Shown: piece after piece, positions 35,949 through 45,237 of the stretch
Numbering within the stretch: position 1 is the stretch's first letter
How the letters are laid out: each line of letters opens with the position of its first letter
Source: Pseudomonas viridiflava
Lineage (GTDB): Bacteria > Pseudomonadota > Gammaproteobacteria > Pseudomonadales > Pseudomonadaceae
Direction of reading: 5' to 3'
Length of the DNA stretch: 64,000 nt
NCBI RefSeq assembly: GCF_900580675.1
Contig: NZ_UTBG01000062.1
Coordinates: 90,283 to 154,282, forward strand
The notes under the pieces: model-generated
The model's input: the letters and a program-made list of their open reading frames with translations, nothing else
The model's database searches: none
Told to the model about the DNA's origin: nothing
Position numbers and translations under genes: made by a program

Positions 35949-36638
35949 TCAACGCTGCGAATCGTCATCCTTCCACGGCGCCGACAAATAGCGCGTGCGG
36001 TTAAAGGTCTCCAACCATTCAGGGCAGAACACCACCAGGGCGCTGATCACCATGCCGTTGATAAAGGCTTCGGGAAAGATGATCAACCATAGATAACCGA
36101 CGAAGTCTTCCAGCCACTCCGGCATCGCAAAACGCCCGTCGAACCACAACAAGCCCAGCCCCAGCAACAGGCATAACAGGGCCGACAGCGCGGCGGCGAA
36201 AAAGCCGGAGCAGAAGATATAGACGAAGGGGTTGCGCGGTTGCGCCCGCTCCACGAGCAGCGCGCAGCCTTCAGTGACCAGCACCGGCAGCACGATCAGC
36301 AGCAGACCGTTGACGCCCAGCGCCGCCAGGTCCTGCCGCCCCAGGGCCACCAAAGCTAACTGCGCGGCAAAACCACCGACGATTGCCAATGGCCAGTCGA
36401 GCAGCAGGGTGACGGCGGTCATGCCGATAAAATGGTAGGAAACGCCGGTGTCGAAATCTCGCCGCACCAGCCACAACATGAACAGCGCGAACACCGTACC
36501 GAACAACAGATGCTGACGCCGCCGGTCGGCAAACAGCTCAACCCACGGCGAACGCAGGATCGCCCACAACAGCACCGGCGCGTACAACAACCCGCCGACG
36601 GCCAGGGTGCCCGGTGCCAGTACGGCGGCGCTGATCAC
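35949..36638 (-). CDS. CbiM-like membrane protein (energy-coupling factor type permease family)
   Basis: 229 residues with six to seven predicted membrane segments (for example HLLFGTVFALFMLWLV and FFAAALSALLCLLLGLGLLW). Residues near YHFIGMTAVTLLLDWPLAIV resemble the CbiM/NikM substrate-capture family of ECF cobalt and nickel importers, but no partner ECF ATPase or CbiQ gene is adjacent. The function may thus be different or unknown. Its ATG overlaps the stop of the upstream periplasmic-protein gene. Confidence 0.7.
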   Translation of the reverse strand: MISAAVLAPGTLAVGGLLYAPVLLWAILRSPWVELFADRRRQHLLFGTVFALFMLWLVRRDFDTGVSYHFIGMTAVTLLLDWPLAIVGGFAAQLALVALGRQDLAALGVNGLLLIVLPVLVTEGCALLVERAQPRNPFVYIFCSGFFAAALSALLCLLLGLGLLWFDGRFAMPEWLEDFVGYLWLIIFPEAFINGMVISALVVFCPEWLETFNRTRYLSAPWKDDDSQR

Positions 36639-37102
36639 GGTTTCACCTGCTCCAGGGCCTGGCGCAGTTCGGCGGCGGAGCCGTATTCGCGTTGCGCGCT
36701 CAACTTGCCGTTATCGAGTTGCAGCCATAGCACTTTATCCACAGCACCGGGATAACGCGGGGCGACACGCGCGTCGCGGTCGAGCATGACCCGGTAGCTG
36801 TAGGACTGCATCGCCGGCACGGCGAACAGCTTGGCGATCAGCCGGGGCATGCGCTGGATATCGGCGACAAACACCGCATGCCGCGCTTCCAGATAGCCCT
36901 TGGCCTGACCTTGCAACGCCGCATCGACCAGCTTGGCAGCGTCCATACTGCGCGCCACCAGCAAAATCTGCGCCTGATCATCCAGGGTGTAGGCCTGGTC
37001 AAACTGATCGAGCAAGGTCCAAGGCGCGACACGCTCACCCACTTCGATGGCCTGTGCCCACACAGGTAAAAGGCTCAAAAACAGCACCACGAAAAACTTC
37101 AC
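36635..37102 (-). CDS. Exported protein of unknown function, possibly thioredoxin-like
   Basis: 155 residues. A clear signal peptide (MKFFVVLFLSLLPVWAQA-IE) sends it to the periplasm. The mature part, GERVAPWTLLDQFDQAYTLD, reads like the start of a peroxiredoxin/thioredoxin-like fold, but no CxxC or catalytic Cys is present. Some annotations call this family FAD/FMN-containing dehydrogenase, which I see no motif to support. It is translationally coupled (4-base overlap) to the CbiM-like gene downstream. Confidence 0.7.
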   Translation of the reverse strand: MKFFVVLFLSLLPVWAQAIEVGERVAPWTLLDQFDQAYTLDDQAQILLVARSMDAAKLVDAALQGQAKGYLEARHAVFVADIQRMPRLIAKLFAVPAMQSYSYRVMLDRDARVAPRYPGAVDKVLWLQLDNGKLSAQREYGSAAELRQALEQVKP

Positions 37103-37202
37103 CGCATACTCCCTGGTTCGGATGTTGGTCGAGTAGCCAGTCTACACCGGAGTTTTAAAGCAAGACTTCCTGCGGTCATCATTTGGACGCTAAGCTGCAA
37201 AT

Positions 37203-37832
37203 ATGGATGACTCAGATTACTTGCGCCTGCTCACCGTAGCGGCCGAACAAGCCAATGCGTTCCTGTCCAATGCCCGCAAATGGGAGCGTGAGCGTTGGGT
37301 CTGCCAGCGCCTGCTGCAAGGCTTGAATGTGCCCTACCGGGCCGAAGAGTTTCATGCCGCCGGTCAAGAGCCGCCGGATGTGCTGTTTCGCGACGCCAGC
37401 TTCGAGGTGTTTTTCGTGCTGGATGAAGGCCGGCGCCTGAACGACGAATGGCGCGATGAATTGCTGCGCCGGCGCAGTGCGTTTTCCCTGAGCCAACTGG
37501 TGCGGCGTGAAGCCAAGCCGCGGCGGATCCCGGCCCATGAGTTCCTGCTGCGCCTGGCGCCGACCCTGCGCAAAAAGGCGCACAACTACAAGGAACGGGG
37601 GATGGACCTCGGCGAACTCGACCTCATCGCTTTTACCAGCCTCAAGCGCGAAGTGCTGGACCTCAACAGCCACTTCCCGCCGCCCACCGAATACCTGCGC
37701 CAGGGCTGGCGCTCGCTGTCACTGGTAGGCCCGACATTTGCGCGGGTGTTGTTCGCTCACCCCGACGCGCCTGACTTCTTGCGCAACAACCTGGGCCGCA
37801 GCATAGTATTCGACGTGGGTATCAGCCTGTGA
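37203..37832 (+). CDS. DUF1780 domain-containing protein
   Basis: 209 residues, cytoplasmic. Segments such as ERERWVCQRLLQGLNVPYRA, then EPPDVLFRDASFEVFFVLDE, suggest a restriction-endonuclease-like alpha/beta core with a conserved acidic pair (PPDVLF, FEVFF). The family DUF1780 is nearly restricted to Pseudomonas and its function is unknown. It is located upstream of the DUF3094 gene and ndh, all on the plus strand. Confidence 0.8.
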   Translation: MDDSDYLRLLTVAAEQANAFLSNARKWERERWVCQRLLQGLNVPYRAEEFHAAGQEPPDVLFRDASFEVFFVLDEGRRLNDEWRDELLRRRSAFSLSQLVRREAKPRRIPAHEFLLRLAPTLRKKAHNYKERGMDLGELDLIAFTSLKREVLDLNSHFPPPTEYLRQGWRSLSLVGPTFARVLFAHPDAPDFLRNNLGRSIVFDVGISL

Positions 37833-37922
37833 CACGGGCACCGACTAAGCTTGTGGCGATACCGCCAATCCCCTGACTGTAACGTGGCGCCCTTTTGCAA
37901 CGTCTACCTGACGAGGCCTTAT

Positions 37923-38096
37923 ATGACCAGCCATCTGAACCCCGATGACCAACAGCATGTCGAAGAGTACCTGCAACTCTCCCAGAACAGAGTCGAGCGC
38001 AAGCCTTTCCGGCCGTGGCTGCTCCTCTGTGTGGTGCTGGTGGTGGTGATCGGGCTCGGTCTGCTGAGCCGCCTTTTGAGTTACCTGACGCTATGA
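37923..38096 (+). CDS. DUF3094 family small membrane protein
   Basis: 57 residues. A soluble N-terminal half (MTSHLNPDDQQHVEEYLQLS) is followed by KPFRPW and one membrane helix (LLLCVVLVVVIGLGLLSRLL). Probably a single-pass inner-membrane protein with cytoplasmic N-terminus. Its conserved position 60 bases before ndh suggests a link with the NADH dehydrogenase, but no role is known. ATG 37923 is preferred to the frame-extending 37851. Confidence 0.8.
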   Translation: MTSHLNPDDQQHVEEYLQLSQNRVERKPFRPWLLLCVVLVVVIGLGLLSRLLSYLTL

Positions 38097-38156
38097 GCTG
38101 CCTGGCGCTCGCGGGGGTAACTGCTCCGATTTCTTTTAGCCTTGCGAGATATCCCC

Positions 38157-39455
38157 ATGACCCATCGTATTATTATCGTCGGCGGCGGCGCCGGCGGCCT
38201 GGAGTTGGCTACCCGCCTGGGTAAGACTCTGGGCAAGCGCGGCACCGCCAGCATCACGCTGGTGGACGCCAACCTGACCCACATCTGGAAGCCCTTGCTG
38301 CACGAAGTGGCTGCCGGCTCGCTGAACTCTTCGGAAGACGAACTCAATTACGTCGCCCAGGCCAAATGGAACCACTTCGAGTTCCAACTGGGGCGCATGA
38401 GCGGGCTCGACCGTGAGCAGAAGAAAATCCAGCTGGCCGCGACCCTCGACGAAGAGGGCCGCGAACTGGTGCCGGCGCGCGTGCTCGGCTATGACAGCCT
38501 GGTGATTTCGGTCGGCAGCACCACCAACGATTTCGGCACCGAAGGTGCGGCGCAGCATTGCCTGTTCCTCGACACCCGCAAGCAGGCAGAGCGTTTTCAC
38601 CAGCAGTTGCTCAACCACTACCTGCGCGCCCATGCCGGGCAGACCGATACCATCGAGCAGATCAGCGTCGCCATCGTCGGCGCCGGTGCCACGGGCGTTG
38701 AGCTGGCCGCCGAGCTGCATAATGCTGCACATGAGCTGGCAGCCTATGGCCTGGACCGGATCAAGCCGGAAAACATGCACATCACCCTGATCGAAGCCGG
38801 CCCACGGGTATTGCCGGCCCTGCCCGAGCGTATCGGCGGGCCTGTGCATAAAACCCTGGAGAAACTCGGGGTGACCGTATTGACCAACTCAGCCGTCAGC
38901 GAAGTAACGGCCGATGCGCTGATCACCAGCAGCGGCCAGGTCATCCCTGCCAGCCTCAAGGTATGGGCGGCCGGGATTCGTGCGCCGGGGTTCCTCAAGG
39001 ACATTGATGGCCTGGAAACCAACCGCATCAACCAGCTGCAAGTCTTGCCGACACTGCAAACCACCCGCGACGAAAACATCTTCGCCTTTGGTGACTGCGC
39101 CGCCTGCCCGCAACCGGGCACCGACCGCAATGTACCGCCACGTGCCCAGGCGGCTCACCAGCAGGCTTCATTGCTGGCCAAGTCGCTGAAGCTGCGGATC
39201 GAAGGCAAGGACCTGCCTTCGTACAAGTACACCGACTACGGTTCGCTGATTTCGCTGTCGCGCTTCTCGGCGGTGGGTAACTTGATGGGCAACCTCACCG
39301 GCAGCGTGATGCTCGAGGGCTGGCTGGCGCGGATGTTCTACGTGTCGCTGTACCGCATGCACCAGATGGCGCTGTATGGTTTCTTCCGCACGGCGATGCT
39401 GATGCTGGGCAGCAAGATCGGGCGCGGAACCGAGCCCAGGCTCAAGCTGCACTGA
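38157..39455 (+). CDS. ndh: Type II NADH dehydrogenase (NADH:quinone oxidoreductase)
   Basis: 432 residues; a membrane-associated flavoenzyme that transfers electrons from NADH to quinone without proton pumping. It has the FAD-binding GGGAGGLELATRLG at residues 8-21, the NADH-binding GAGATGVELAAEL, the second FAD motif FAFGDCAACPQPG and the C-terminal amphipathic region expected for membrane attachment. ATG 38157 starts MTHRIIIVGGG; a TTG at 38142 is in frame but less likely. A strong terminator follows. Confidence 0.94.
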   Translation: MTHRIIIVGGGAGGLELATRLGKTLGKRGTASITLVDANLTHIWKPLLHEVAAGSLNSSEDELNYVAQAKWNHFEFQLGRMSGLDREQKKIQLAATLDEEGRELVPARVLGYDSLVISVGSTTNDFGTEGAAQHCLFLDTRKQAERFHQQLLNHYLRAHAGQTDTIEQISVAIVGAGATGVELAAELHNAAHELAAYGLDRIKPENMHITLIEAGPRVLPALPERIGGPVHKTLEKLGVTVLTNSAVSEVTADALITSSGQVIPASLKVWAAGIRAPGFLKDIDGLETNRINQLQVLPTLQTTRDENIFAFGDCAACPQPGTDRNVPPRAQAAHQQASLLAKSLKLRIEGKDLPSYKYTDYGSLISLSRFSAVGNLMGNLTGSVMLEGWLARMFYVSLYRMHQMALYGFFRTAMLMLGSKIGRGTEPRLKLH

Positions 39456-39471
39456 TCAGCTGCGCGGCATA

Positions 39472-39507
39472 AAAAAATCCCCCTACCGGCTGGTCGGGGG
39501 ATTTTTT
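39472..39507. terminator. Bidirectional terminator between ndh and the LysR gene
   Basis: AAAAAATCCCCC and GGGGGATTTTTT form a perfect 12-bp stem with a 12-base loop. The A/T runs on both sides let it terminate ndh (plus) and the LysR-family gene (minus), which converge here. Confidence 0.92.
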
Positions 39508-39516
39508 ATTGGGCGA

Positions 39517-40404
39517 TTATTCCTGTTGGTAGAACTCGGCCATATAGTCGACAAACGCGCGCACCTTCGGCGCCAGGTGCCGAGACTGTGGATAGAGCGC
39601 GTAGTAATGGCGCTCGCCCAATGAGTAATTGGGCAGAATGCGCACCAGCCGTCCTTGCACCAGATCATTCTGCACGGTGGCCAAGGTAAAGCACCCGATG
39701 CCTGCACCGGCCAGTGTGGCCGCGTGCAGTGCACTGATGGTATTGGTGCTGAAGCGTCCCGACGGCGTGACCTTGAACACCCCGCCACGCGCCGTACTCA
39801 GCTCCCACACTGACGAAGCGCCAATGAAGGTCAGCAAGCGATGCTTGTCGAGTTCCTGGGCCGAACGGGGAAGGCCGTGGCGACCAACGTAACCCGGCGA
39901 CGCCACCAGTACCTGCCTGGAAACCGTCAACGTGCGTGCAACCAACGAGGTATCGGCCAACGCGCTGGCAATACGTATCGCAACATCAAAGCCTGCGGCC
40001 ACCAGGTCGACAAACTGGTCATCACAGCACAGCTCAAGCTCGATATCGGTATAGCGGCGCTGGAACCCCGGCAGCCAGTGCGGCAAATCCAAAGTCCCCA
40101 CCACCAGCGGCACGCTGACTCTCAGCACGCCTTCCGGGCGTTGATGCCCTTGGGCGATGGCTTGGGAGGCTGCGTCGACACGATTGAGGATATCGACGCA
40201 GGCCGCGTAGTACTGTTCCCCTGCCCCCGTCAGGCTGAAGCGCCGCGTATTGCGGTTGATCAGTTGGGCGCCCAACTCGGTCTCGAGCTGTTGCAGCTGC
40301 CGTGAAATCGTCGAGTGCGTGGTGTCCAGGCGCTCTGCGGCAGCAGAAAAGCCCTTGGCTTCGACGATGCACCGGAAGGCGCGCATGGCGGATAACTGGT
40401 TCAT
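39517..40404 (-). CDS. LysR-family transcriptional regulator
   Basis: 295 residues. The N-terminal winged helix-turn-helix (MNQLSAMRAFRCIVEAKGFS, then TTHSTISRQLQQLE) and the C-terminal effector-binding domain (LRVSVPLVVGTLDLPHWLPG onward) are standard. It lies 31 bases downstream of an exported isochorismatase-like gene on the same strand and is probably co-transcribed with it, unlike the usual divergent LysR arrangement. Target genes and effector are unknown. Confidence 0.92.
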   Translation of the reverse strand: MNQLSAMRAFRCIVEAKGFSAAAERLDTTHSTISRQLQQLETELGAQLINRNTRRFSLTGAGEQYYAACVDILNRVDAASQAIAQGHQRPEGVLRVSVPLVVGTLDLPHWLPGFQRRYTDIELELCCDDQFVDLVAAGFDVAIRIASALADTSLVARTLTVSRQVLVASPGYVGRHGLPRSAQELDKHRLLTFIGASSVWELSTARGGVFKVTPSGRFSTNTISALHAATLAGAGIGCFTLATVQNDLVQGRLVRILPNYSLGERHYYALYPQSRHLAPKVRAFVDYMAEFYQQE

Positions 40405-40435
40405 GCAACGGTCGATCCCAAGCAGGTTTGGGGAA

Positions 40436-41182
40436 TCAGTTAACCGGCAGAGCGATAATTTGCGAAGTGGTCAACACCGAACCGAAGGTGTCTTCGATTT
40501 CAGCCAACGCCGATTTGTGCAATTCATCCTTGGTTACTGAGCTGCCATCAGCGCGGGTGATCGCCCGAGTGGCACTGGCATCGGATGCTACCACAACGTC
40601 ATAACCCAACGGCGCGGCGTCCCGGGCGGCGCCCGCCACACAGGCATGGGTCATCAGGCCGGTGATAATCAGGGTCTTGACCCCGGCTTTTTTCAATTGG
40701 GCATCCAGATCGGTGCTGGCAAACACGCTGACCGTGGTTTTCTGCACGAGCTTGTCTTGCGGGCGCGGTTGCATCAGCGGATGAAAATCAACGGTCTTGC
40801 CGTTCTTGGCGAAGACAGCCGCGCCGTCCGGAGCAATGTGCTGTACATGAATGACCTGGATTTTTTCTTTATCGGCAAATTTGATCAGGCGCTGGGTGTT
40901 TTCAAGCGCTTTCATGCCGTCCGGGATCGGCATGCGGCCGGTGAAGTATTCATTCTGGAAATCGATCACCACCAGGGCGGTGGTTTTCGGGTCCAGGCGA
41001 TCTATCGGTCCAGCGCCCAGCATGGCGCGGATGGTTGGCTGCTTGTTCGCCCCGGTGTCAGCGGCAACGGCGCACTGGCCGAACCCGATCAGCATGCCAA
41101 GGCTGACAAGCACGGATTTGAGCAGCGAGACAGGCAACGAGCGAGTGGATTGAGCATCAGGCAAGGCGGCAGTATGCGTCAT
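40436..41182 (-). CDS. Exported isochorismatase-family hydrolase
   Basis: 248 residues from ATG 41182 (CAGGAAATCGCACC upstream). The Cys-hydrolase triad is visible: Asp in VVIDFQNEYF, Lys in KLVQKTTVSVF and Cys in THACVAGAARDAA. Unusually, a hydrophobic N-terminal segment (SLLKSVLVSLGMLIGFGQC, then AVA-A) looks like a signal peptide, so this member may act in the periplasm. Relatives hydrolyse nicotinamide, isochorismate, carbamoyl compounds or similar amides; the substrate here cannot be assigned. The downstream LysR gene may regulate it. Confidence 0.85.
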   Translation of the reverse strand: MTHTAALPDAQSTRSLPVSLLKSVLVSLGMLIGFGQCAVAADTGANKQPTIRAMLGAGPIDRLDPKTTALVVIDFQNEYFTGRMPIPDGMKALENTQRLIKFADKEKIQVIHVQHIAPDGAAVFAKNGKTVDFHPLMQPRPQDKLVQKTTVSVFASTDLDAQLKKAGVKTLIITGLMTHACVAGAARDAAPLGYDVVVASDASATRAITRADGSSVTKDELHKSALAEIEDTFGSVLTTSQIIALPVN

Positions 41183-41307
41183 GGTGCGATTTCCTGTGGA
41201 GTGGGTAACGAGTGGCGCCCAGTCTAGGAGGCCGCGATCGCCGCACCAACGCACCCATCAGCACAATATCTGTTTGGAATTCGCACAAGTAATGCCGAAA
41301 AACAGGC

Positions 41308-41344
41308 AAAAAAAATCCCCGTATCTTTCGATACGAGGATTTTT
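41308..41344 (-). terminator. Terminator after the tRNA-Asn/tRNA-Pro transcript
   Basis: On the minus strand AAAAATCC-T-CGTATC, loop GAAA, GATACG-G-GGATTTTTTTT. A 15-bp stem including one G-U pair ends in a long U-run, four bases after the CCA end of tRNA-Pro. Confidence 0.92.
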
Positions 41345-41348
41345 AATA

Positions 41349-41425
41349 TGGTCGGGGTAAGGGGATTCGAACTCCTGACATCCTGCTCCCAAAGCAGGCG
41401 CGCTACCGGACTGCGCTATACCCCG
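41349..41425 (-). tRNA. tRNA-Pro (anticodon UGG)
   Basis: On the minus strand the acceptor CGGGGTA pairs with TACCCCG, the anticodon stem CCTGC/GCAGG encloses loop TTTGGGA with anticodon UGG, and the T-arm has GAGTTCGAATC. CCA is encoded. It lies 10 bases downstream of tRNA-Asn and shares its promoter and terminator. Confidence 0.96.
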
Positions 41426-41435
41426 GTTTTGAAAT

Positions 41436-41511
41436 TGGCTCCGTGACCAGGACTCGAACCTGGGACCCAATGATTAACAGTCATTTGCTCTACCGACTGA
41501 GCTATCACGGA
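41436..41511 (-). tRNA. tRNA-Asn (anticodon GUU)
   Basis: On the minus strand the acceptor TCCGTGA pairs with TCACGGA, the anticodon loop is CTGTTAA with anticodon GUU, and the T-arm contains GGTTCGAGTCC. CCA is encoded. First gene of a two-tRNA transcript. Confidence 0.97.
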
Positions 41512-41601
41512 ACTAAACATTTCAAATGTACAACTTTTACTGCGGTGTAACCTTCTCTTCGACTTGCCCGTATCGCTACGTTCATGTGTCTGAGGCGCGC
41601 T

Positions 41602-41629
41602 ATTCTACAATCTTAAAAACCTCTGTCAA
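41602..41629 (-). promoter_or_regulatory. Sigma-70 promoter of the tRNA-Asn/tRNA-Pro transcript
   Basis: On the minus strand TTGACA (41624-41629), 16-bp spacer, TAGAAT (41602-41607), then the GC-rich discriminator AGCGCGCC typical of stringently controlled stable-RNA promoters. About 90 bases separate it from the tRNA-Asn 5' end. Otherwise 41512-41761 shows no gene. Confidence 0.85.
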
Positions 41630-41761
41630 CCCTTTAAATTGCTTTTAAGACAAGGATTTGCGCTTCTTTCTGATTTCTTCTTGGGGAGAAGAAACCCGTG
41701 GGCTGACGTTGCTGCGGGGCGCACTTTACAAGCCTTTGCCTTACAGTTCAACGCCCTATCG

Positions 41762-41789
41762 AAAAAAAAGGCCCCGCAATGCGGGGCCT
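41762..41789 (-). terminator. Intrinsic terminator after clpB
   Basis: On the minus strand GGCCCCGC, AT loop region, GCGGGGCC followed by TTTTTTTT. A strong GC stem with a long U-run, 26 bases past the clpB stop codon. Confidence 0.93.
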
Positions 41790-41814
41790 CCTCTTATAGC
41801 CATACAGGCTGGGC

Positions 41815-44379
41815 TTAGTGGAAGACGATTTCGTCGTTTTCCACCGTAGCCGTGACGCTGGTGCCCGGCATGAAGCTGCCCGACAGGATCAACTGCGCCA
41901 GCGGGTTCTCGATCCAGCGCTGGATCGCACGTTTCAACGGCCGTGCGCCATACACCGGGTCGTAACCAACCGCGATCAACTTGTCCAACGCCTCGCGGCT
42001 CAGCTCCAGCGACAGCTCGCGTTCGGCCAGACGACCACGCAGGCGGCCCAACTGGATCTCGGTAATACCCGCGATCTGATCCCGCGCCAGAGGCTCGAAG
42101 ATCACCACTTCATCGACCCGGTTGATAAATTCCGGGCGGAAGTGCGAGGTCAGCGCATCCATCACTGCAGCACGCTGGCCTTCACGATCGCCCACCAACT
42201 CCTGGATCTGCGCCGACCCCAGGTTGGAGGTCATCACAATGACCGTGTTGCGGAAATCCACCGTACGCCCGTGGCTGTCCGTCAGACGGCCATCTTCCAG
42301 CACCTGCAGCAAGATGTTGAACACATCCGGGTGGGCCTTCTCGACCTCATCCAGCAGGATCACCGAGTAAGGCTTGCGCCGCACGGCTTCAGTCAGGTAA
42401 CCGCCCTCTTCGTAGCCCACGTAGCCTGGTGGTGCACCGATCAGGCGAGCCACCGAATGCTTCTCCATGAACTCGGACATGTCGATGCGCACCATGGCCT
42501 CTTCGGTATCAAAGAGAAACTCGGCCAACGCCTTGCACAGCTCGGTCTTGCCCACGCCGGTCGGGCCGAGGAACATAAATGAACCGCTTGGGCGATTCGG
42601 GTCGGACAAGCCGGCCCGCGAACGCCGCACCGCGTTGGACACCGCCACCACGGCCTCTTCCTGGCCGATGACGCGCTGGTGCAACAGGCTTTCCATCTTC
42701 AGCAGTTTGTCGCGCTCGCCTTCGAGCATTTTCGACACGGGGATGCCGGTCCACTTGGACACCACCTCGGCAATTTCTTCCTCGGTGACCTTGCTGCGCA
42801 GCAACTGGTTCTCGCTCTTGCCGTGCTGGTCAACCATCTGCAGGCTGCGCTCCAGGTCGGGAATCACCCCGTACTGCAACTCGGCCATGCGGTTCAGGTC
42901 GCCTTTGCGGCGCGCAGCTTCCAACTCCTGACGGGACTGCTCGATTTTCTGCTGGATCTGCGCCGAACCCTGTACCTCGGCTTTTTCCGAGGTCCAGATT
43001 TCTTCGAGGTCCGAATACTCACGTTCCAGGCGCACGATTTCTTCCTGGAGTTTTTCCAGGCGTTTCTTCGCCGCGTCATCCTCTTCTTTTTTCAGCGCCT
43101 GGGATTCGACCTTCAGTTGAATCAGGCGCCGGTCCAGGCGGTCGAGCACTTCCGGTTTGGAGTCGATCTCCATGCGGATGCGGCTGGCCGCTTCGTCGAT
43201 CAAGTCGATGGCCTTGTCCGGCAACTGACGGTCGGTGATATAGCGATGGCTCAATTTGGCCGCCGCAATGATCGCGCCGTCAGTGATCGCCACCTTGTGG
43301 TGGACCTCATAGCGCTCTTTGAGGCCACGCAGGATCGCGATGGTGTCTTCTTCGCTCGGCTCTTCCACCAGCACTTTCTGGAAGCGCCGCTCAAGGGCGG
43401 CGTCCTTTTCAATGTACTGACGGTATTCGTTGAGCGTGGTCGCGCCAACGCAATGCAGCTCGCCCCGCGCCAATGCTGGCTTGAGCATGTTACCGGCGTC
43501 CATCGAGCCTTCGCCTTTACCGGCGCCGACCATGGTGTGCAGTTCGTCGATAAACAAAATGATCTGCCCTTCCTGCTTCGACAGCTCGTTCAACAGGGAT
43601 TTCAGGCGCTCTTCGAACTCGCCACGGAACTTGGCACCGGCGATCAGCGAGCCCATGTCCAGGGACAACAGACGCTTGCCTTTAAGGCCGTCCGGCACTT
43701 CACCATTAATGATGCGCTGGGCCAAACCTTCGGCAATCGCAGTTTTACCCACGCCAGGCTCGCCGATCAGCACCGGGTTGTTCTTGGTGCGACGCTGCAA
43801 AACCTGAATGGTGCGACGAATTTCATCGTCACGGCCGATCACCGGGTCCAGCTTGCCCTCTTCGGCGCGCTTGGTCAGGTCAACGGTGTATTTATCCAGG
43901 GCCTGGCGCGACTCCTCGTGGTTGGGGTCGTTCACCGCTTCGCCGCCACGCAGGTTGTTGATGGCGTTTTCCAGGGCCTTTTTGCTCACGCCCTGGCCAA
44001 GCAACAATTTGCCAAGCTTGCTGTTGTCGTCCATCGCGGCGAGCAGCACCAATTCGCTGGAGATGAACTGATCACCTTTTTGCTGCGCCAGGCGATCCGC
44101 TTGGTTGAGCAGGCGCGCCAGGTCCTGCGACATGTTCACGTCGCCGGTAGGGTTTTGGATTTTCGGCAGTTGGTCGAGCTCTTTGCTCAACTCCTTGCGC
44201 AGGCTGTTGACGTCAAAGCCCACTTGCATCAACAAGGGCTTGATAGAACCACCTTGCTGATCCAGAAGCGCCTGCATCAAGTGCGCAGGCTCGATGGCCG
44301 GGTGGTCGAGACCCACCGCCAAGGATTGAGAGTCCGATAAGGCCAACTGTAATTTGCTGGTTAAACGATCAATACGCAT
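41815..44379 (-). CDS. clpB: ATP-dependent disaggregase ClpB (Hsp104 family)
   Basis: 854 residues; a hexameric AAA+ chaperone that threads aggregated proteins together with DnaK. Order: N-terminal Clp domain (to ~145), AAA-1 with Walker [14 protein letters not shown] near residue 205 and [11 protein letters not shown], the coiled-coil M domain (~410-520, [20 protein letters not shown]) that distinguishes ClpB from ClpA, AAA-2 with Walker [15 protein letters not shown] near 605, and the C-terminal domain. Full length. A heat-shock (sigma-32) promoter lies about 75 bases upstream and a terminator downstream; monocistronic. Confidence 0.97.
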   Translation of the reverse strand: MRIDRLTSKLQLALSDSQSLAVGLDHPAIEPAHLMQALLDQQGGSIKPLLMQVGFDVNSLRKELSKELDQLPKIQNPTGDVNMSQDLARLLNQADRLAQQKGDQFISSELVLLAAMDDNSKLGKLLLGQGVSKKALENAINNLRGGEAVNDPNHEESRQALDKYTVDLTKRAEEGKLDPVIGRDDEIRRTIQVLQRRTKNNPVLIGEPGVGKTAIAEGLAQRIINGEVPDGLKGKRLLSLDMGSLIAGAKFRGEFEERLKSLLNELSKQEGQIILFIDELHTMVGAGKGEGSMDAGNMLKPALARGELHCVGATTLNEYRQYIEKDAALERRFQKVLVEEPSEEDTIAILRGLKERYEVHHKVAITDGAIIAAAKLSHRYITDRQLPDKAIDLIDEAASRIRMEIDSKPEVLDRLDRRLIQLKVESQALKKEEDDAAKKRLEKLQEEIVRLEREYSDLEEIWTSEKAEVQGSAQIQQKIEQSRQELEAARRKGDLNRMAELQYGVIPDLERSLQMVDQHGKSENQLLRSKVTEEEIAEVVSKWTGIPVSKMLEGERDKLLKMESLLHQRVIGQEEAVVAVSNAVRRSRAGLSDPNRPSGSFMFLGPTGVGKTELCKALAEFLFDTEEAMVRIDMSEFMEKHSVARLIGAPPGYVGYEEGGYLTEAVRRKPYSVILLDEVEKAHPDVFNILLQVLEDGRLTDSHGRTVDFRNTVIVMTSNLGSAQIQELVGDREGQRAAVMDALTSHFRPEFINRVDEVVIFEPLARDQIAGITEIQLGRLRGRLAERELSLELSREALDKLIAVGYDPVYGARPLKRAIQRWIENPLAQLILSGSFMPGTSVTATVENDEIVFH

Positions 44380-44453
44380 TAGTCACCTTCCTTTTGAGCA
44401 GGCCGGAGCTACAGAACACATCCTGAATGAAGAAACCTGCCAGATACCCCTAT

Positions 44454-44481
44454 AGATGTGGTCGATTCTGGGAGATTCAAG
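44454..44481 (-). promoter_or_regulatory. Sigma-32 heat-shock promoter of clpB
   Basis: On the minus strand CTTGAA (44476-44481), 14-bp spacer, CCACATCT (44454-44461). This closely matches the RpoH consensus CTTGAA-N13-15-CCCCATNT with correct spacing. It is placed 75 bases upstream of the clpB ATG. Confidence 0.85.
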
Positions 44482-44511
44482 CTACGGAGCGTTGACGCAG
44501 ATCAGGAGAGT

Positions 44512-45237
44512 CTAGCGCTCAAGCCAGATAAGGGAGGCAAACCGACCGGTGCGAGGGCTGCGGCGGTAAGAAAAGAAACGCGGGTCGGTCACGGTGCAAA
44601 AACCACCGCCATAAACAGCGGTGACACCGCGCGCGGCAAGGCGCAGGCGCGCCAGTTGGTAGATGTCGGCCATGAACTTGCCGGGATTGCGGCTCGGCAT
44701 AAAGGCCTCGGCAGTGGCCGGCAATTGCTGCACGAAGGCCTCACGCACTTCCGGGCCGACTTCAAAGGCTTGCGGGCCAATCGCCGGGCCCAGCCAGACC
44801 AGCACTTCGCCCGGCTCGGCGTTCAAACTTTCAACGGCGGCTTCGAGCACGCCAGCCGCCAAACCGCGCCAACCGGCATGCGCTGCCGCCACGCGCGTAC
44901 CGGCGCGGTTGCAGAACAGCGCCGGCAGGCAATCGGCAGTCATTGATGTGCAGGCGACGCCTGGCGTGCTGGTCCAGCTGCCATCCGCTTCGGCAGTGCG
45001 CGACGGATCGGCCTCGACCACCGTAACGCCGTGGACTTGGCGCAACCAGGCAGGCTGAATAGGGAATGCGTCGGTCAGACGACGGCGATTCTCAAGGACA
45101 GCCTCAAGGCTGTCCTCGACGTGATCGCCCAGGTTGAGGCTGTCGAACGGCGCCAGACTGACGCCGCCCGCTCGGGTGGTGACACAGGCTTTCACCCTGG
45201 CCGGCGCGGGCCAGTCAGGCATCAGCCAGTCACTCAT
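44512..45237 (-). CDS. pgeF: Peptidoglycan editing factor PgeF (YfiH, multicopper-oxidase-like/DUF152)
   Basis: 241 residues. The family signature with the zinc-binding His and Cys is seen in TADCLPALFCNRAGTRVAAA and HAGWRGLAAGVLEAAV, and the second His region in WLRQVHGVTVVEAD. YfiH hydrolyses mis-incorporated peptidoglycan precursors (UDP-MurNAc-Ser) in E. coli; older names are polyphenol oxidase or laccase-domain protein. The ATG overlaps the rluD stop (ATGA), the usual rluD-pgeF arrangement. Confidence 0.93.
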   Translation of the reverse strand: MSDWLMPDWPAPARVKACVTTRAGGVSLAPFDSLNLGDHVEDSLEAVLENRRRLTDAFPIQPAWLRQVHGVTVVEADPSRTAEADGSWTSTPGVACTSMTADCLPALFCNRAGTRVAAAHAGWRGLAAGVLEAAVESLNAEPGEVLVWLGPAIGPQAFEVGPEVREAFVQQLPATAEAFMPSRNPGKFMADIYQLARLRLAARGVTAVYGGGFCTVTDPRFFSYRRSPRTGRFASLIWLER

